Numbered from the stretch's first letter, positions 47,810 through 57,563 are shown. The stretch is DNA of 64,000 nt from Bin5 sp965208965 (GCA_965208965.1 OZ242384.1:1178001-1242000), one strand, 5' to 3'. Notes: generated from the sequence alone by a model not told the origin. Made by a program: numbers and translations.

Positions 47810-50800
47810 ATGATGACTAACCCACCATTTCTTTCAAAAAGCATCGATTACTTGGGCAGTCTTGGTGCAAGGTTGCGCGACCTGCAAGGTTACGCAACTT
47901 TGGCCCACGAGCTAATCCAGAACGCGGACGACGCGCCTGCGAGTTGGATGAGTTTCAATATCGACACAAGACTGGACGCTCTCATTCTAGATAACGATGG
48001 CGTCTTCACCCACTGTGGAAACGTGGAGGCTCCTGAGTGTCCCTGGAGTAGTGATGGTACTCATAACCACAAGTGTGATTTCCATCGCCTTCGCTCAACC
48101 GACTCAGGTGACAAGCGGCGTCAGGAGGGTGCCACAGGGGCATTTGGCATAGGCTTCATTTCTGTCTATCAGCTTACGGACCGGCCTGAATTGATCTCAG
48201 CAGGACGGCACTGGAAACTGCACGAAGAAGAAAGCGAAGACAAGCGTATTGAAGTCTGTCGCGACTGTCCGCAGTGTAGTGAACTTGGCCTTCCAGGAAC
48301 AAGGTTTATCTTCCCATTCGCGCGTGGCGATCAGTCGCAACTGAGACGAGCGCTGAAAGCTGATCCTGTACCTAAGGATGTGACGGCACGGCTGCTAAGA
48401 GAGTTGGAGCAATCGCTTCCGGTAGCCATGTTGTTTCTTAAGAATCTAAATACGATAGAAATTCAGGTGAACGGAGTTCCAAGACGAAAGTTCGAAAGAG
48501 AACGGGAAAGCGATGTCGTCATCATCAGCCAAGGTTCGGCGGACAAAAATCGCGTCTTCCGACTCCTTCAAGGGAATTTCCAAAAGGAGGCTGCCGATCT
48601 ACGTCTCCAACATCCTGGTCGTATCGAAGAAAAAAAATCCTCGGATGTCGTGGTTGCACTACCCGACGAAATGTTGAAGGCCGGATTGTTGTGCGCATGT
48701 TTGCCAACGGAACAGGTTCGCGGATTGCCCTTCCATGTCAACGCTGATTTCTTTCCAAGTAACGACCGAAAACGAATTATCCTCGATGACGACTATCAGT
48801 CCCAGTGGAATCGCGCGGCGTTGTTGGCAGCGTCTCGAACAGTTGCCGAGGCAGTGCCACGTCTGACCAAGATGCTTGGGGCAGAGCATTTCTGGCATCT
48901 GGTGTCGACCTTGAACGACCTCGCCCGTACTTCTCGCAGGGACAACAGCGATAGCGTTTGGGCGATGTTTTGGAGCGCTTTGGTAACTGTTCTCCGAAGG
49001 GAAGCAGTCGTGCTGACTACCTTCGGTAATTGGACTACTGCAGACAGTGGCGTCACGATTCTTGAGCACCGTGAGGAAGCGGACAATATCCATGTCCTAC
49101 AGGGGCTTGGGATCGATCTGGTTTCAGAGGATTTGAGGCCCTATCAGCCGATACTCCGATCAATTGGAGTTCCTCTCTTCAATATTGAAACCCTGTGCTC
49201 CGCAATGACGGCCAATGGCCTGAACAGAACGGTGAGGCTTGATGATCTCCCTCCTTGTCTCAGAACTGATTTCGGTCGTGGGGCCTTATGGGCCGAGGTA
49301 AATGTCTTGCTTCGTCCACAAGATGGGATTCCTCGTGCGAAGAGCGCTGATCAGGATCGTCTGCGTACGATTTCATTGGCTCCAACCATCGACAAGAAGC
49401 TCCGTCCTTGTAAGGATACGTTTCGCACCGACGCACGCGCCACTGTCTCGCTTTTTGAGTCACTCGGACTGAACATCCCGTTCCTCGACGGCACCGAGGC
49501 GACTTTTGAACCGTTATCCACTCTTTGCAACGAATTTGATGCAAAGAGTGCTGTCCACTCGCTCGAAAAGGGGAGCAGTGTCACTTTTGAACAGAGATGG
49601 AAAGAAGGCGCGTTTTCTGCTCAAGAGTTGATCACGTGGTTCGCGAATCAGAGTGAGCAGATCGTCAACGACGCCGACACCCGCAGGCGATTGGCCAATC
49701 TCTCCATCTACCCTAGCTCTAGCCAATTAAGACCACTCACCGAGCTGGTGTTACCAGGAGATTTCACTGACACACTTGGATTGGCTAAGCTTGTTGACGA
49801 GGATGCTCTTGGGGGACAGCACGAGTTTCTGCTAAAACTCGGTGTTCAGAAACTGAACTTTCGCACCTATGTGCTTACTTATCTCTCCCAGGCACTGGAC
49901 GATGAAAAACTAGACCCAACAAAGAGGCAGGAAGCCATAACACATTTGGCTAAACGACTTAGCGAGCTGCGAGGAGATGACGAAGTACGCGACAGACTTT
50001 CGTCAGTTCGACTCGTCAGATGCACAGACGAGGAGTACCGAAGAGCCGATGAATGCTACTTCCCAATTGGATTTGTTCAAGAAGTACTGGAGACCGATGC
50101 CTTCTTCGTTGACCTGTTGGATGAAAATGAACTCTCGGTTCGAGAGCTGCTTGAGTGGCTTGGCGTGGCAAGCGTGCCTCGCCTGCGTGACGTTGTACAG
50201 ATAGTTCACAGCATTGTGGCTGGGCCTTGTTCGGAAACCACTGTGGCTCGGATACAGAAGATTGTAGCTCATCTCGGTGAGAGTTTTGAGAATCTCCAAG
50301 AGATCTCTGAGTTAGTTCCCTTACAGGACATTGAATGGCTCCCCGCTCGCGGTGATACGACGCAATGGCATCACCCCAGTTCCTTGTATGCCCCGAATCG
50401 CAGGCACCTATTCGAAAGTCAGGCGAGAATCCTCGACGTCCCTCGCACAGACAGGCGCTTCTTAGAGTTCCTGTCTGTGCGAATCGATCCCACTTCTGAC
50501 CTCGTGGTCCGGCACCTGCTCCACTGCTCAGAGCAAGAGAAACCGGTCAACAGTGAAGTCTATCGTTTCCTCAATGTACACGCTGACGATCCCGCCGTTC
50601 AAAAACTGAAGTCTACAAGATGCTTGTGGCTTGGAGACGCATACCGATTTCCTGAGCATGTGTTCTGGGTAGAGCATCCGTTCGGGAAGTATCGTTGGCG
50701 CCTGGGGGAGGGACTGCAAGGTTACGAGCGCCTTTTGGATAAGGTAGGCGTCGTCACCCGCCCACCCAATCACGAAGACGCTCTAGGTGTGTTGCATGAG

Positions 50801-52327
50801 ATTTCAACCGAGTTCGGCGACGCCAATCGACCATTAGGTGATGAGGAAAATGAGGTGGTTATGCAGTGCTGGCAGATGTGTCAAGGAGCTCTTGAAAGGG
50901 GCACCTTGTCCGAACAAAGCCTCGGGGACCTTAGTGGTATCAAGTGCATTCCAAACAAGGACAGAGTTCTGTATCCACCAGAATGGCTTTTTTTTGAAAA
51001 CCAAGGGCTTGAAGCAAAATTCGGAGAATTCCTGGAAAAGAACGTGGTCCCTCGTCAGCCCATGGTCGAGCGAGCATTCTTGGCTGCTGGAGTCCAACCA
51101 TTGAGGACGGCTGTGGAAGTAATACTCCTGCGAAAGGAGAATCCGGAAAATGACTTCAATACGGTGTTGCGACTGCGTGAGCGAAAAACGGAAATTGCCC
51201 GAGTGTTTTTCGGTAGTCACATGGTTTCCGAGGATCTCGAGTCCACTCTTGACAGGCTGGATAGACTAAAGTGTAAGTCGGCCACGTTGCTGGAATTTCA
51301 GTTTGCCCTGAATGCCTTCAGAAGATATCTGGAAAGCCAGCCGGAGACAGGCGCCGCCCTTTACGACCCTGACGAACATCTGCTATGGACCACTTACCTG
51401 GACGGCCAGGATTCCCGTGCTCCGCTGGCGCGAGAACTCGCCAGTGCGCTGTGTCCTGAAGAAGACCCAGGACCATTCGCCGCTGGATTGAAAGAAGTGT
51501 TAGTTGCTGGCACACGAATCGAGGCGGCCAAGGCCTTGGATGAACTGGGCTTCGTTCAAGTAGACACATCTGTTGTTGGGACACCGGCCAACCAAGAAGC
51601 AGTGCAACAACTGGGAACAGATTCACCTCTCATTGACAGAGAACCAGCGCTGCCCGCCTCTGAAGGTGACGTTCACCAGGAAATGAGTCCGGAAGACGAA
51701 CACGAAATACTCACGATCAATGATACGATGGCGCAGCCCGACACTTCGCCAAGCCAAAGCGTGTCGAGCCCCGAAGTGTCGGGGCAGACAGGCACTTACG
51801 ATGTAGGCAGGTCTGGAACCAATGAGCAACTCGGTGGCCCGACGAGTCGAGCTGTCAAGAGTGCCACCAACGAGCGTCGAAGAGCACGGCCAAGAGGCAG
51901 GCAGGAGTTCATCTCCTACATAGGTGTGAGGCACGACGACGAATCGGGTCCGGATCATCTACCCTTGCAAGAACGCATGGACCTCGAAGAAAAGTCGATT
52001 AATTTGATTCTCTCTAAAGAACCAGAACTGAAGCGCACGCCGCCGAACAATCCAGGGTTTGACCTTACTGAGACAGACCCACAAGGTCAGTCCATCAAGT
52101 GGGTCGAAGTTAAGGCGACGAAAACAACACTCAACGACAATCCGGTAGCCCTTACCTCAACCCAATTCAAGTTCGCGCAGAAACACGGCGAAGCATACTG
52201 GCTTTATATCGTTGAATATGCGGCAGACCCAGAACATGCCCAGATCATAAAAATCAGGGACCCAGCTGGCAAAGCGCAGAGATTCACCTTTGACCATGGT
52301 TGGAGGGCAATAAGTGAAGATACATAG
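47810..52327 (+). CDS. Sacsin-like HSP90-type ATPase fused to DUF3883 nuclease-like domain
   Basis: 1505 residues. N-terminal GHKL ATPase: LAHELIQNADDA (Glu34, Asn38), DNDG (61-64) and GATGAFGIGFISVYQLTD (107-124), the sacsin-type nucleotide site. A cysteine/histidine cluster (Cys69, Cys77, His85, His87, Cys89, His92) inserted after DNDG may bind zinc. The long middle (about 200-1290) is not recognised. A disordered linker (about 1295-1395) leads to DUF3883: PGFDLTETD (Asp1418) and WVEVKAT (Glu1433, Lys1435), then LTSTQFKFAQKHGEAYWLYIV, a D...E-x-K restriction-like pattern. Proteins of this build occur in defence islands. It is alone, lower in GC than both sides, and bracketed by MITEs. Confidence 0.85.
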   Translation: MMTNPPFLSKSIDYLGSLGARLRDLQGYATLAHELIQNADDAPASWMSFNIDTRLDALILDNDGVFTHCGNVEAPECPWSSDGTHNHKCDFHRLRSTDSGDKRRQEGATGAFGIGFISVYQLTDRPELISAGRHWKLHEEESEDKRIEVCRDCPQCSELGLPGTRFIFPFARGDQSQLRRALKADPVPKDVTARLLRELEQSLPVAMLFLKNLNTIEIQVNGVPRRKFERERESDVVIISQGSADKNRVFRLLQGNFQKEAADLRLQHPGRIEEKKSSDVVVALPDEMLKAGLLCACLPTEQVRGLPFHVNADFFPSNDRKRIILDDDYQSQWNRAALLAASRTVAEAVPRLTKMLGAEHFWHLVSTLNDLARTSRRDNSDSVWAMFWSALVTVLRREAVVLTTFGNWTTADSGVTILEHREEADNIHVLQGLGIDLVSEDLRPYQPILRSIGVPLFNIETLCSAMTANGLNRTVRLDDLPPCLRTDFGRGALWAEVNVLLRPQDGIPRAKSADQDRLRTISLAPTIDKKLRPCKDTFRTDARATVSLFESLGLNIPFLDGTEATFEPLSTLCNEFDAKSAVHSLEKGSSVTFEQRWKEGAFSAQELITWFANQSEQIVNDADTRRRLANLSIYPSSSQLRPLTELVLPGDFTDTLGLAKLVDEDALGGQHEFLLKLGVQKLNFRTYVLTYLSQALDDEKLDPTKRQEAITHLAKRLSELRGDDEVRDRLSSVRLVRCTDEEYRRADECYFPIGFVQEVLETDAFFVDLLDENELSVRELLEWLGVASVPRLRDVVQIVHSIVAGPCSETTVARIQKIVAHLGESFENLQEISELVPLQDIEWLPARGDTTQWHHPSSLYAPNRRHLFESQARILDVPRTDRRFLEFLSVRIDPTSDLVVRHLLHCSEQEKPVNSEVYRFLNVHADDPAVQKLKSTRCLWLGDAYRFPEHVFWVEHPFGKYRWRLGEGLQGYERLLDKVGVVTRPPNHEDALGVLHEISTEFGDANRPLGDEENEVVMQCWQMCQGALERGTLSEQSLGDLSGIKCIPNKDRVLYPPEWLFFENQGLEAKFGEFLEKNVVPRQPMVERAFLAAGVQPLRTAVEVILLRKENPENDFNTVLRLRERKTEIARVFFGSHMVSEDLESTLDRLDRLKCKSATLLEFQFALNAFRRYLESQPETGAALYDPDEHLLWTTYLDGQDSRAPLARELASALCPEEDPGPFAAGLKEVLVAGTRIEAAKALDELGFVQVDTSVVGTPANQEAVQQLGTDSPLIDREPALPASEGDVHQEMSPEDEHEILTINDTMAQPDTSPSQSVSSPEVSGQTGTYDVGRSGTNEQLGGPTSRAVKSATNERRRARPRGRQEFISYIGVRHDDESGPDHLPLQERMDLEEKSINLILSKEPELKRTPPNNPGFDLTETDPQGQSIKWVEVKATKTTLNDNPVALTSTQFKFAQKHGEAYWLYIVEYAADPEHAQIIKIRDPAGKAQRFTFDHGWRAISEDT

Positions 52328-52418
52328 AATGGATCCTACATAAGACCAAGAACTAGCGAGAATCAAGATAGCAGGTCAAGTGCCTGCGAATCCGTTATCA
52401 CGACCGAGCCCAAAGAAT

Positions 52419-52536
52419 TAATGTAGATCCCAAAAGAGACCGAGAGGATTGGCATTTCGAAACAGCGGCGAAGATTCGAGCGTTCCAGTCACGATGCCAT
52501 CGCGAAGAATTGTAGTTTCAAATGGGATCCACATTA
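52419..52536. mobile_element. 114-bp MITE with TA target duplication, copy D
   Basis: The element at 52421-52534 is flanked by TA on each side (52419-52420, 52535-52536). Ends are ATGTAGATCCC... and ...GGGATCCACAT. It is about 87 per cent identical by hand count to copy B over its whole length, without gaps. It encodes nothing. It lies 91 bases after the stop of the large ATPase gene. Confidence 0.88.
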
Positions 52537-52667
52537 GTTATTAGTGAACACTTGGGGATCGGCGTGGGGTGATAGGAAGCACGCGCGGGGTGTTCTGCAC
52601 CGGTCGCTGGGGCACCTGCTGGATTGGCGGCGTATAGGCGGCGAGGCATGTTGTTGAAGGGGGGCGT

Positions 52668-52708
52668 TGCGGGGGGAGTCCCCCCGCACAAGGGAGGGCC
52701 GAAGGCCC
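52668..52708. terminator. Two adjacent GC-rich inverted repeats
   Basis: TGCGGGGGGA-G-TCCCCCCGCA (52668-52688, perfect ten-base arms) and GGGCC-GAA-GGCCC (52696-52708). They lie between the MITE and the isomerase gene. They may act as a strong hairpin terminator or a REP-like repeat; no T-run is present. Confidence 0.4.
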
Positions 52709-52804
52709 GACCGCCCAAATACGAGGAGAGAGATGAGTTCGCTCGTCTCACTTTGAGTCACGAATTGACAAGATGGATGGCCTAATTCGGAGAGATTTAA
52801 CGAT

Positions 52805-53647
52805 ATGACAACTGCATCCTTTACTATCAGCGCTTTTGGCGATGAGATTGCGCCCGATCTGGAGTCACAGTTGCAGACGCTCAACGACCTGAAGATTTCC
52901 TGCCTGGAACTGCGGGCGGCGTGGGGACAGAATGTCCTCCACATGTCCGATGACCAGGTCGCGAAGGTCCGGGCGCTGTGCGACGACCACGGCGTGACCA
53001 TCAGCGCGATCGGCAGCCCGGTCGGCAAAAGCCCCATCGAGGAGCCGGTCGAGACGGAGGTGCAGAACCTGCGCCGCCTGGTCGAGATCGCCCGCCAGCT
53101 GGGCACCGCCAACATTCGCATCTTCTCCTTCCACCCGCCCGACGACAGCGACGACTACGACAGCTACGTGGCGACGGCCATCGACCGGCTGCGCCGCCTG
53201 ACGGAGGTCGCCGCGGAAGAGGGCGTCACCCTGCTGCTGGAAAACGAGAAGGGCATCGTCGGCGACACGCTCGACCGCTGCGTCAAGCTGGTCGACGCCA
53301 TCGACAGCCCCCACTTGGTCTTTCTCTGGGACCCGGCCAACTTCGTGCAGGTGGGCGAGGAGCGGATCACCGAGCGCGGCTGGCCTCTGATCGGCGGCCG
53401 GGTGGGCTATGTGCATATCAAGGACTGCAAGCTGGAGGGAGGCGTCAAAGCCGCCGGTGAAGGCGACGGGCAGATCCCCGAACTGCTGGACCGGCTCATC
53501 AGCAGCGGGTACCAGGGGATGCTGGCCCTGGAGCCGCACCTGGCCATCGCCGCGCACAGCAGCGGTTTCAGCGGCCCGGACGGCATGGCCTACGCGGTGC
53601 AGTCGCTGCGGAAGGTGATGGATGCCGCAGGGGCTGTGGAGAACTGA
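52805..53647 (+). CDS. Sugar-phosphate isomerase-like TIM barrel
   Basis: 280 residues, xylose-isomerase-like fold. ISAFGDEIAPDLESQLQTLNDLKISCLELR is the usual opening. Metal ligands lie in VTLLLENEKG (Glu), LVFLWDPANF (Asp), GYVHIKDCKLEGG (His) and MLALEPHL (Glu). It starts the second catabolic run (isomerase, GH88, SDR, two isomerases, dehydrogenase, isomerase), all on the plus strand. Substrate unknown. Confidence 0.88.
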   Translation: MTTASFTISAFGDEIAPDLESQLQTLNDLKISCLELRAAWGQNVLHMSDDQVAKVRALCDDHGVTISAIGSPVGKSPIEEPVETEVQNLRRLVEIARQLGTANIRIFSFHPPDDSDDYDSYVATAIDRLRRLTEVAAEEGVTLLLENEKGIVGDTLDRCVKLVDAIDSPHLVFLWDPANFVQVGEERITERGWPLIGGRVGYVHIKDCKLEGGVKAAGEGDGQIPELLDRLISSGYQGMLALEPHLAIAAHSSGFSGPDGMAYAVQSLRKVMDAAGAVEN

Positions 53648-53787
53648 GATTGAACTGACCTTGCCTTGACAGTGATATGGAAGACCCGTCCGTCGAATTG
53701 TAATCTCAGCGGCCCGTGACCAGGGCAGGTGTTGCCCACGGATCACCGCACATCGACTACGAAAATAAACCTGGGAGACAGAAGCCC

Positions 53788-54894
53788 ATGATTGACCTTG
53801 ATAATCTGCAATCCAAATGTGAAAGAACCGTCGATTTCGCGGCCGGGCAGCTGCGCAACCTGGTGGAGGCGCACCCGGACCATTTCCCGATGTACACGCA
53901 GAACGGGAAGTGGATGCACAGCGGCGAGGCGTGGACGAACTGGTGCGAAGGCTTCCTCGGCGGACAGCTCTGGCTGGTCTACCAGGCCACCGGCGACGAG
54001 TACTTTCGCGAGAAGGCCGAGCATTACTCCCGCCTGCTGGAACACCGCAAGACCGACCTCAACGTCCACGATCTCGGCTTCCTGTTCTTCTCCACCTGGA
54101 AACGCTGGTACGACATTACCGGCGAAGAGGACAAGAACGCGGTTGTCATCGAGGCCGGCCAGACGCTTGCCAAGCGCTTCAAGGACAAGGGCGAATACCT
54201 GCGCTCCTTTGTCTCCGACGAGAGCCTCTTCATCGACATCATGATGAACGTGCCGATCATCTTCTACGCGGCGCAGGAGACCGATGACGAGGAGCTGTGG
54301 GAGACGGCCTACCGGCACTGCCTGACCACGCGGCGCTACCTGGTGCGGGGCGACGGCAGCACCTCGCACGAGGGCATCTTCGACCTGGAGACGGGCGAGT
54401 TCCTCCGCCAGACGACGCACCAGGGCTGGCGCGACGACTCCTCCTGGGCGCGGGGGCTGGGCTGGTCGCTCTACGGCTTCGGCACGGTGTACGGGCTGAC
54501 GGGAGATGCCCGCTTCCTCAAGACCAGCCAGGACAACGCCTGGTTCTACATGGAAAACACGCCGGACTACGGTGTGCCGCCCAACGACTGGATGGAGGCG
54601 GAGCCGCAGAATCCGCACGAGAGCTCGGCCGCGGCCATCGCCGCCAGCGGCCTGATCCAGCTTTCCCAACTGGTCGGCGACCCGACGCTGGGCAAGCAGT
54701 ATAACGACTACGCGCTGCAGATCATGGATACGCTGACCGAGCCGGAGTTCGTCGCCTTCGACGATGAGGGCTGGGAAGGCGTGCTCAAACAGGGCATGTA
54801 CCACGAACGGCTGGGGTTGGGCGTAAACGAGAGCGTGATGTGGGGAGACTACTTCTTCCTGGAAGCGGTGTGCAAGGTTTTGGGAGTGGAGTAG
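53788..54894 (+). CDS. GH88 unsaturated glucuronyl hydrolase
   Basis: Removes the unsaturated uronic acid left at the non-reducing end of oligosaccharides after a polysaccharide lyase has acted, by hydrating its double bond. 368 residues from ATG 53788. The alpha6/alpha6 barrel is evident; HDLGFLF (Asp95) and FIDIMMNVPI (Asp150) match the two catalytic aspartates, and THQGWRDDSSWARGLGWSLYGFG is a family hallmark. No signal peptide, so it is cytoplasmic and acts after import. This is the best clue to the substrate of the locus: a glycan with uronic acid. Confidence 0.93.
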   Translation: MIDLDNLQSKCERTVDFAAGQLRNLVEAHPDHFPMYTQNGKWMHSGEAWTNWCEGFLGGQLWLVYQATGDEYFREKAEHYSRLLEHRKTDLNVHDLGFLFFSTWKRWYDITGEEDKNAVVIEAGQTLAKRFKDKGEYLRSFVSDESLFIDIMMNVPIIFYAAQETDDEELWETAYRHCLTTRRYLVRGDGSTSHEGIFDLETGEFLRQTTHQGWRDDSSWARGLGWSLYGFGTVYGLTGDARFLKTSQDNAWFYMENTPDYGVPPNDWMEAEPQNPHESSAAAIAASGLIQLSQLVGDPTLGKQYNDYALQIMDTLTEPEFVAFDDEGWEGVLKQGMYHERLGLGVNESVMWGDYFFLEAVCKVLGVE

Positions 54895-54998
54895 GGGTAG
54901 TTTCTGACTTTTAGTCGTTAGTTCTTAGCTTTCAGCAACGGCATTGGTGGGCGGCTGCTCGTTATGGGTTGATCCCTGTGGAGTGGAAGGGTAGTACT

Positions 54999-55781
54999 AT
55001 GGCCAAAGTGGCATTGGTAACGGGGGCTGGGCGCGGGATTGGACGCGGCATCGCGCTGGCGCTGGCGGAGAGAGGGTGGTCGCTGGTTATCAACTATCGC
55101 GGCAACGCGGCGACGGCCAGCGAGACCGCCGGCATGGTCCGGGAGGCCGGTGGCGCCGCGCTGGTGGTGCAGGCTGATATCGGCTCCGCGGCGGACCGGG
55201 CGCGCCTGGTGCAGGCAGCGCTGGAACAGTTCGGCCGCATCGATCTGCTGGTGAATAACGCCGGCATGGGTCCGCGTACGCGTATGGACATCCTCGAGAC
55301 GACCGAAGAGTCCTACGACGAGGTGATGAACGTCAACCTGAAAGGGCCTTTCTTCCTCAGCCAGCTGGTGGCGCGGACGATGCTGGAGCAGCTGGAAACC
55401 GGTCCGGCCGGGGACGCTGGCGCCGCGCCGCAGATCATCAATATCGGCTCGATCAGCGCCTACACCAGCAGTCCGGCGCGCGGCGAGTACTGCATTTCCA
55501 AGGCCGGTGTCGGCATGATGACGCTGCTGTTCGCGGACCGGCTGGCGGAGAGCGGCATCAACGTCGTCGAGGTGCGGCCCGGCATCGTCGAAACCGACAT
55601 GACGAGCACGGTGAAGGAGAAGTACGACAAGCTGATCGGCGACGGCCTGACCCCGATACGCCGTTGGGGGCAGCCCGAGGACGTGGGCAAAGCGGTCGCC
55701 GCCCTGGCCGAGGGACTGTTTCCTTTCTCGACCGGCGCGGTGCTGGACGTCGACGGCGGCTTTCATATGCACCGCTTGTGA
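54999..55781 (+). CDS. Short-chain dehydrogenase/reductase
   Basis: NAD(P)-dependent, 260 residues from ATG 54999 (GGAAGG upstream). TGAGRGIGRG nucleotide loop, NNAGMGP, NIGSISAYTSSPARGEYCISKAG with Ser, Tyr and Lys, and the tail GAVLDVDGGFHMHRL. VINYRGN after the second strand (Arg) favours NADP. It follows GH88 and may handle a ketone or aldehyde product such as a 5-dehydro-4-deoxy sugar acid; that is inference. Confidence 0.9.
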   Translation: MAKVALVTGAGRGIGRGIALALAERGWSLVINYRGNAATASETAGMVREAGGAALVVQADIGSAADRARLVQAALEQFGRIDLLVNNAGMGPRTRMDILETTEESYDEVMNVNLKGPFFLSQLVARTMLEQLETGPAGDAGAAPQIINIGSISAYTSSPARGEYCISKAGVGMMTLLFADRLAESGINVVEVRPGIVETDMTSTVKEKYDKLIGDGLTPIRRWGQPEDVGKAVAALAEGLFPFSTGAVLDVDGGFHMHRL

Positions 55782-55834
55782 GATGCACCGGTTGTGAGAC
55801 GACATTGGCCCGCAGACAGGGGAGACCATAACGA

Positions 55835-56656
55835 ATGAAACTGATCGTTTTCAGCAAGATGCTCCAGGAAAAGAGTATTGCCGAACTGATCGAACTGGCG
55901 CAGAAGCACGGCTACGACGGCTATGACCTGGCGGTGCGGCCCGGTCATCCGGTCAACCCGGACAACGCGGCCGAAGCCCTGCCGCAGGCCCAAACGCAGA
56001 TGAAGCAGGCCGGCCTGCAAATCGGCATGGTCACGGGCAACTTCGATCTGCTCACGGCCGACCATCCCCTGGCGGAGCCGCTGCTGGCCGCGATGGACAG
56101 CGCGGACGTGCGGCTGCTGAAGCTGGGCTATTTCAGGTTCGAGCCGCAGACGATGGACTACTGGGAGCAGGTTGAGAGCGTGCGGCGGGCCTTTGCCGCC
56201 TGGGAGAAGCTGGCCAGCATCTACAACGTCAAGATCTGCTATCACACCCACTCCGCCTACTGCATGGGCCTCAACGCGGCCGCGCTGATGCACCTGCTGC
56301 GCGACTTCGACCCCGCCTACCTGGGCGCGTATCTCGATCCCGGTCACTTCGCGGTCGACGGCGAACCATTCGACTTCGGCCTGGCGATGGCGCGCGAGCA
56401 TCTGAGCATCCTCTCCCTGAAGGATGTCCTCGTCGAGCGTGTTGAGAAGAACGGCCACGGCGCTGCCAAACCGCGCTGGGTGGACGCCGGCGATGGAATC
56501 GTCGACTGGACGGCCGTTTTCGGCGAGCTGCGCCGCATCGGGTATGACGGTTTCCTCTCCATCCACTGCGAGTATGACATCGAAGAAGGCGCGGACTGGT
56601 TCGAGACCTTTGTGCGGGAAGTGGCGTTTTTCCGCAAGATGAGAGATGCAGTTTAG
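55835..56656 (+). CDS. Sugar-phosphate isomerase-like TIM barrel
   Basis: 273 residues, xylose-isomerase-like fold. IVFSKMLQEKSIAELIELAQKHGYDGYDLAVRPGHPV is the start. VKICYHTHSAY, LGAYLDPGHFAVDG, LSILSLKDVLVE and FLSIHCEYDIEE mark the active-site face. In this member the first ligand is His rather than Glu, so the chemistry may differ from classical isomerases. It lies in the same run as the GH88 gene. Confidence 0.87.
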   Translation: MKLIVFSKMLQEKSIAELIELAQKHGYDGYDLAVRPGHPVNPDNAAEALPQAQTQMKQAGLQIGMVTGNFDLLTADHPLAEPLLAAMDSADVRLLKLGYFRFEPQTMDYWEQVESVRRAFAAWEKLASIYNVKICYHTHSAYCMGLNAAALMHLLRDFDPAYLGAYLDPGHFAVDGEPFDFGLAMAREHLSILSLKDVLVERVEKNGHGAAKPRWVDAGDGIVDWTAVFGELRRIGYDGFLSIHCEYDIEEGADWFETFVREVAFFRKMRDAV

Positions 56657-56689
56657 TTTCGATGGATAACAGCTGAAAGGATCACTCCC

Positions 56690-57529
56690 TTGCCTTACCC
56701 ATACCCACTCGTATTCAGCACACTCGGCTCGCCGGGCTGGTCGCTGGAACGCGCCGCGGAGCAGGCCGTGGCCGACGGCTACGCCGGGCTTGAAGTCCGC
56801 ATTCTGGACGGCCAGATCATCTCGCCGCACCTGCCGGCCGAGCGCCGCGCCGCCATCCGCAGCCTGATGCAGCAGCACGGGCTTGTCATTGCCGGCATCG
56901 GCGCGTCCACACGCTTCTCCTCGCCTGACGCCGACGACCGCGCCAAACATCTGGCCGACCTGCGCGCCTACCTGGCCCTGGCCAGCGACCTGGAGGCGCC
57001 GATCGTGCGCACATTCGGCGGCGGCCCGTCCGAGGGCCAGACGATGGACGACGTGATCGATCTCGTCGCCGCCAGCCTGGCGGAGGCCGCGCCCGACGCT
57101 GAACGGAACGGCGTCACCATCTGCCTGGAGACACACGACGCTTTCTGCCGCGGGCAGGAGGTGGCGGGCGTACTGGACCAGGTCGATTCTCCCTGGGTCA
57201 AAGCGGTCTGGGACGTGCATCATCCCTACCGCATGGGCGAATCGACCGAGGATACGTGGAACTACATCGGTTCACGCCTGGCCCATATCCACATGAAAGA
57301 TGCCCTGCGCCGGGAGGACGGCAGTTGGCAATTGAAGCTAATGGGCGAGGGCGAGGTCCCCTGTCGGGAGATCCTTCACCTGCTCGCTTCCAACGGCTAC
57401 GACGGTTATATCTGTGCCGAGTGGGAGAAGGCGTGGCACCCTGAGGTCGAGGAGCCGGAGATCGCCATCCCCCAGCACGCACAAGTTCTGCGCCAGTGGA
57501 TGGCTGAGGACGCGGCTGCGAACGGCTAG
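56690..57529 (+). CDS. Sugar-phosphate isomerase-like TIM barrel, TTG start
   Basis: 279 residues from TTG 56690, with AAAGGA eight bases before. VFSTLGSPGWSLERAAEQAVADGYAGLEVRILDG opens the fold. VTICLETHDAF (Glu), KAVWDVHHPYRMGE (Asp, His), AHIHMKDAL (His) and YICAEWEKAWHPEV (Glu) are the metal ligands, followed by the Trp-rich close typical of this subgroup. It is part of the catabolic run; substrate unknown. Confidence 0.88.
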   Translation: MPYPYPLVFSTLGSPGWSLERAAEQAVADGYAGLEVRILDGQIISPHLPAERRAAIRSLMQQHGLVIAGIGASTRFSSPDADDRAKHLADLRAYLALASDLEAPIVRTFGGGPSEGQTMDDVIDLVAASLAEAAPDAERNGVTICLETHDAFCRGQEVAGVLDQVDSPWVKAVWDVHHPYRMGESTEDTWNYIGSRLAHIHMKDALRREDGSWQLKLMGEGEVPCREILHLLASNGYDGYICAEWEKAWHPEVEEPEIAIPQHAQVLRQWMAEDAAANG

Positions 57530-57563
57530 TGCAGTGAATGGCGGCGACGCCGCCGGGGTCGCA

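Larger units (their letters stand above)
52328..52804. other. Gap with MITE D and GC-rich palindromes
   Basis: 477 bases without a gene: MITE copy D in the first half and two GC-rich inverted repeats in the second. No further signal is seen. Confidence 0.6.

Noticed and set aside
55763..57223. 486-codon minus-strand frame opposite two isomerase genes
   Set aside because: The plus strand has two genes with clear metal-ligand motifs. The antisense frame has no recognisable protein features.
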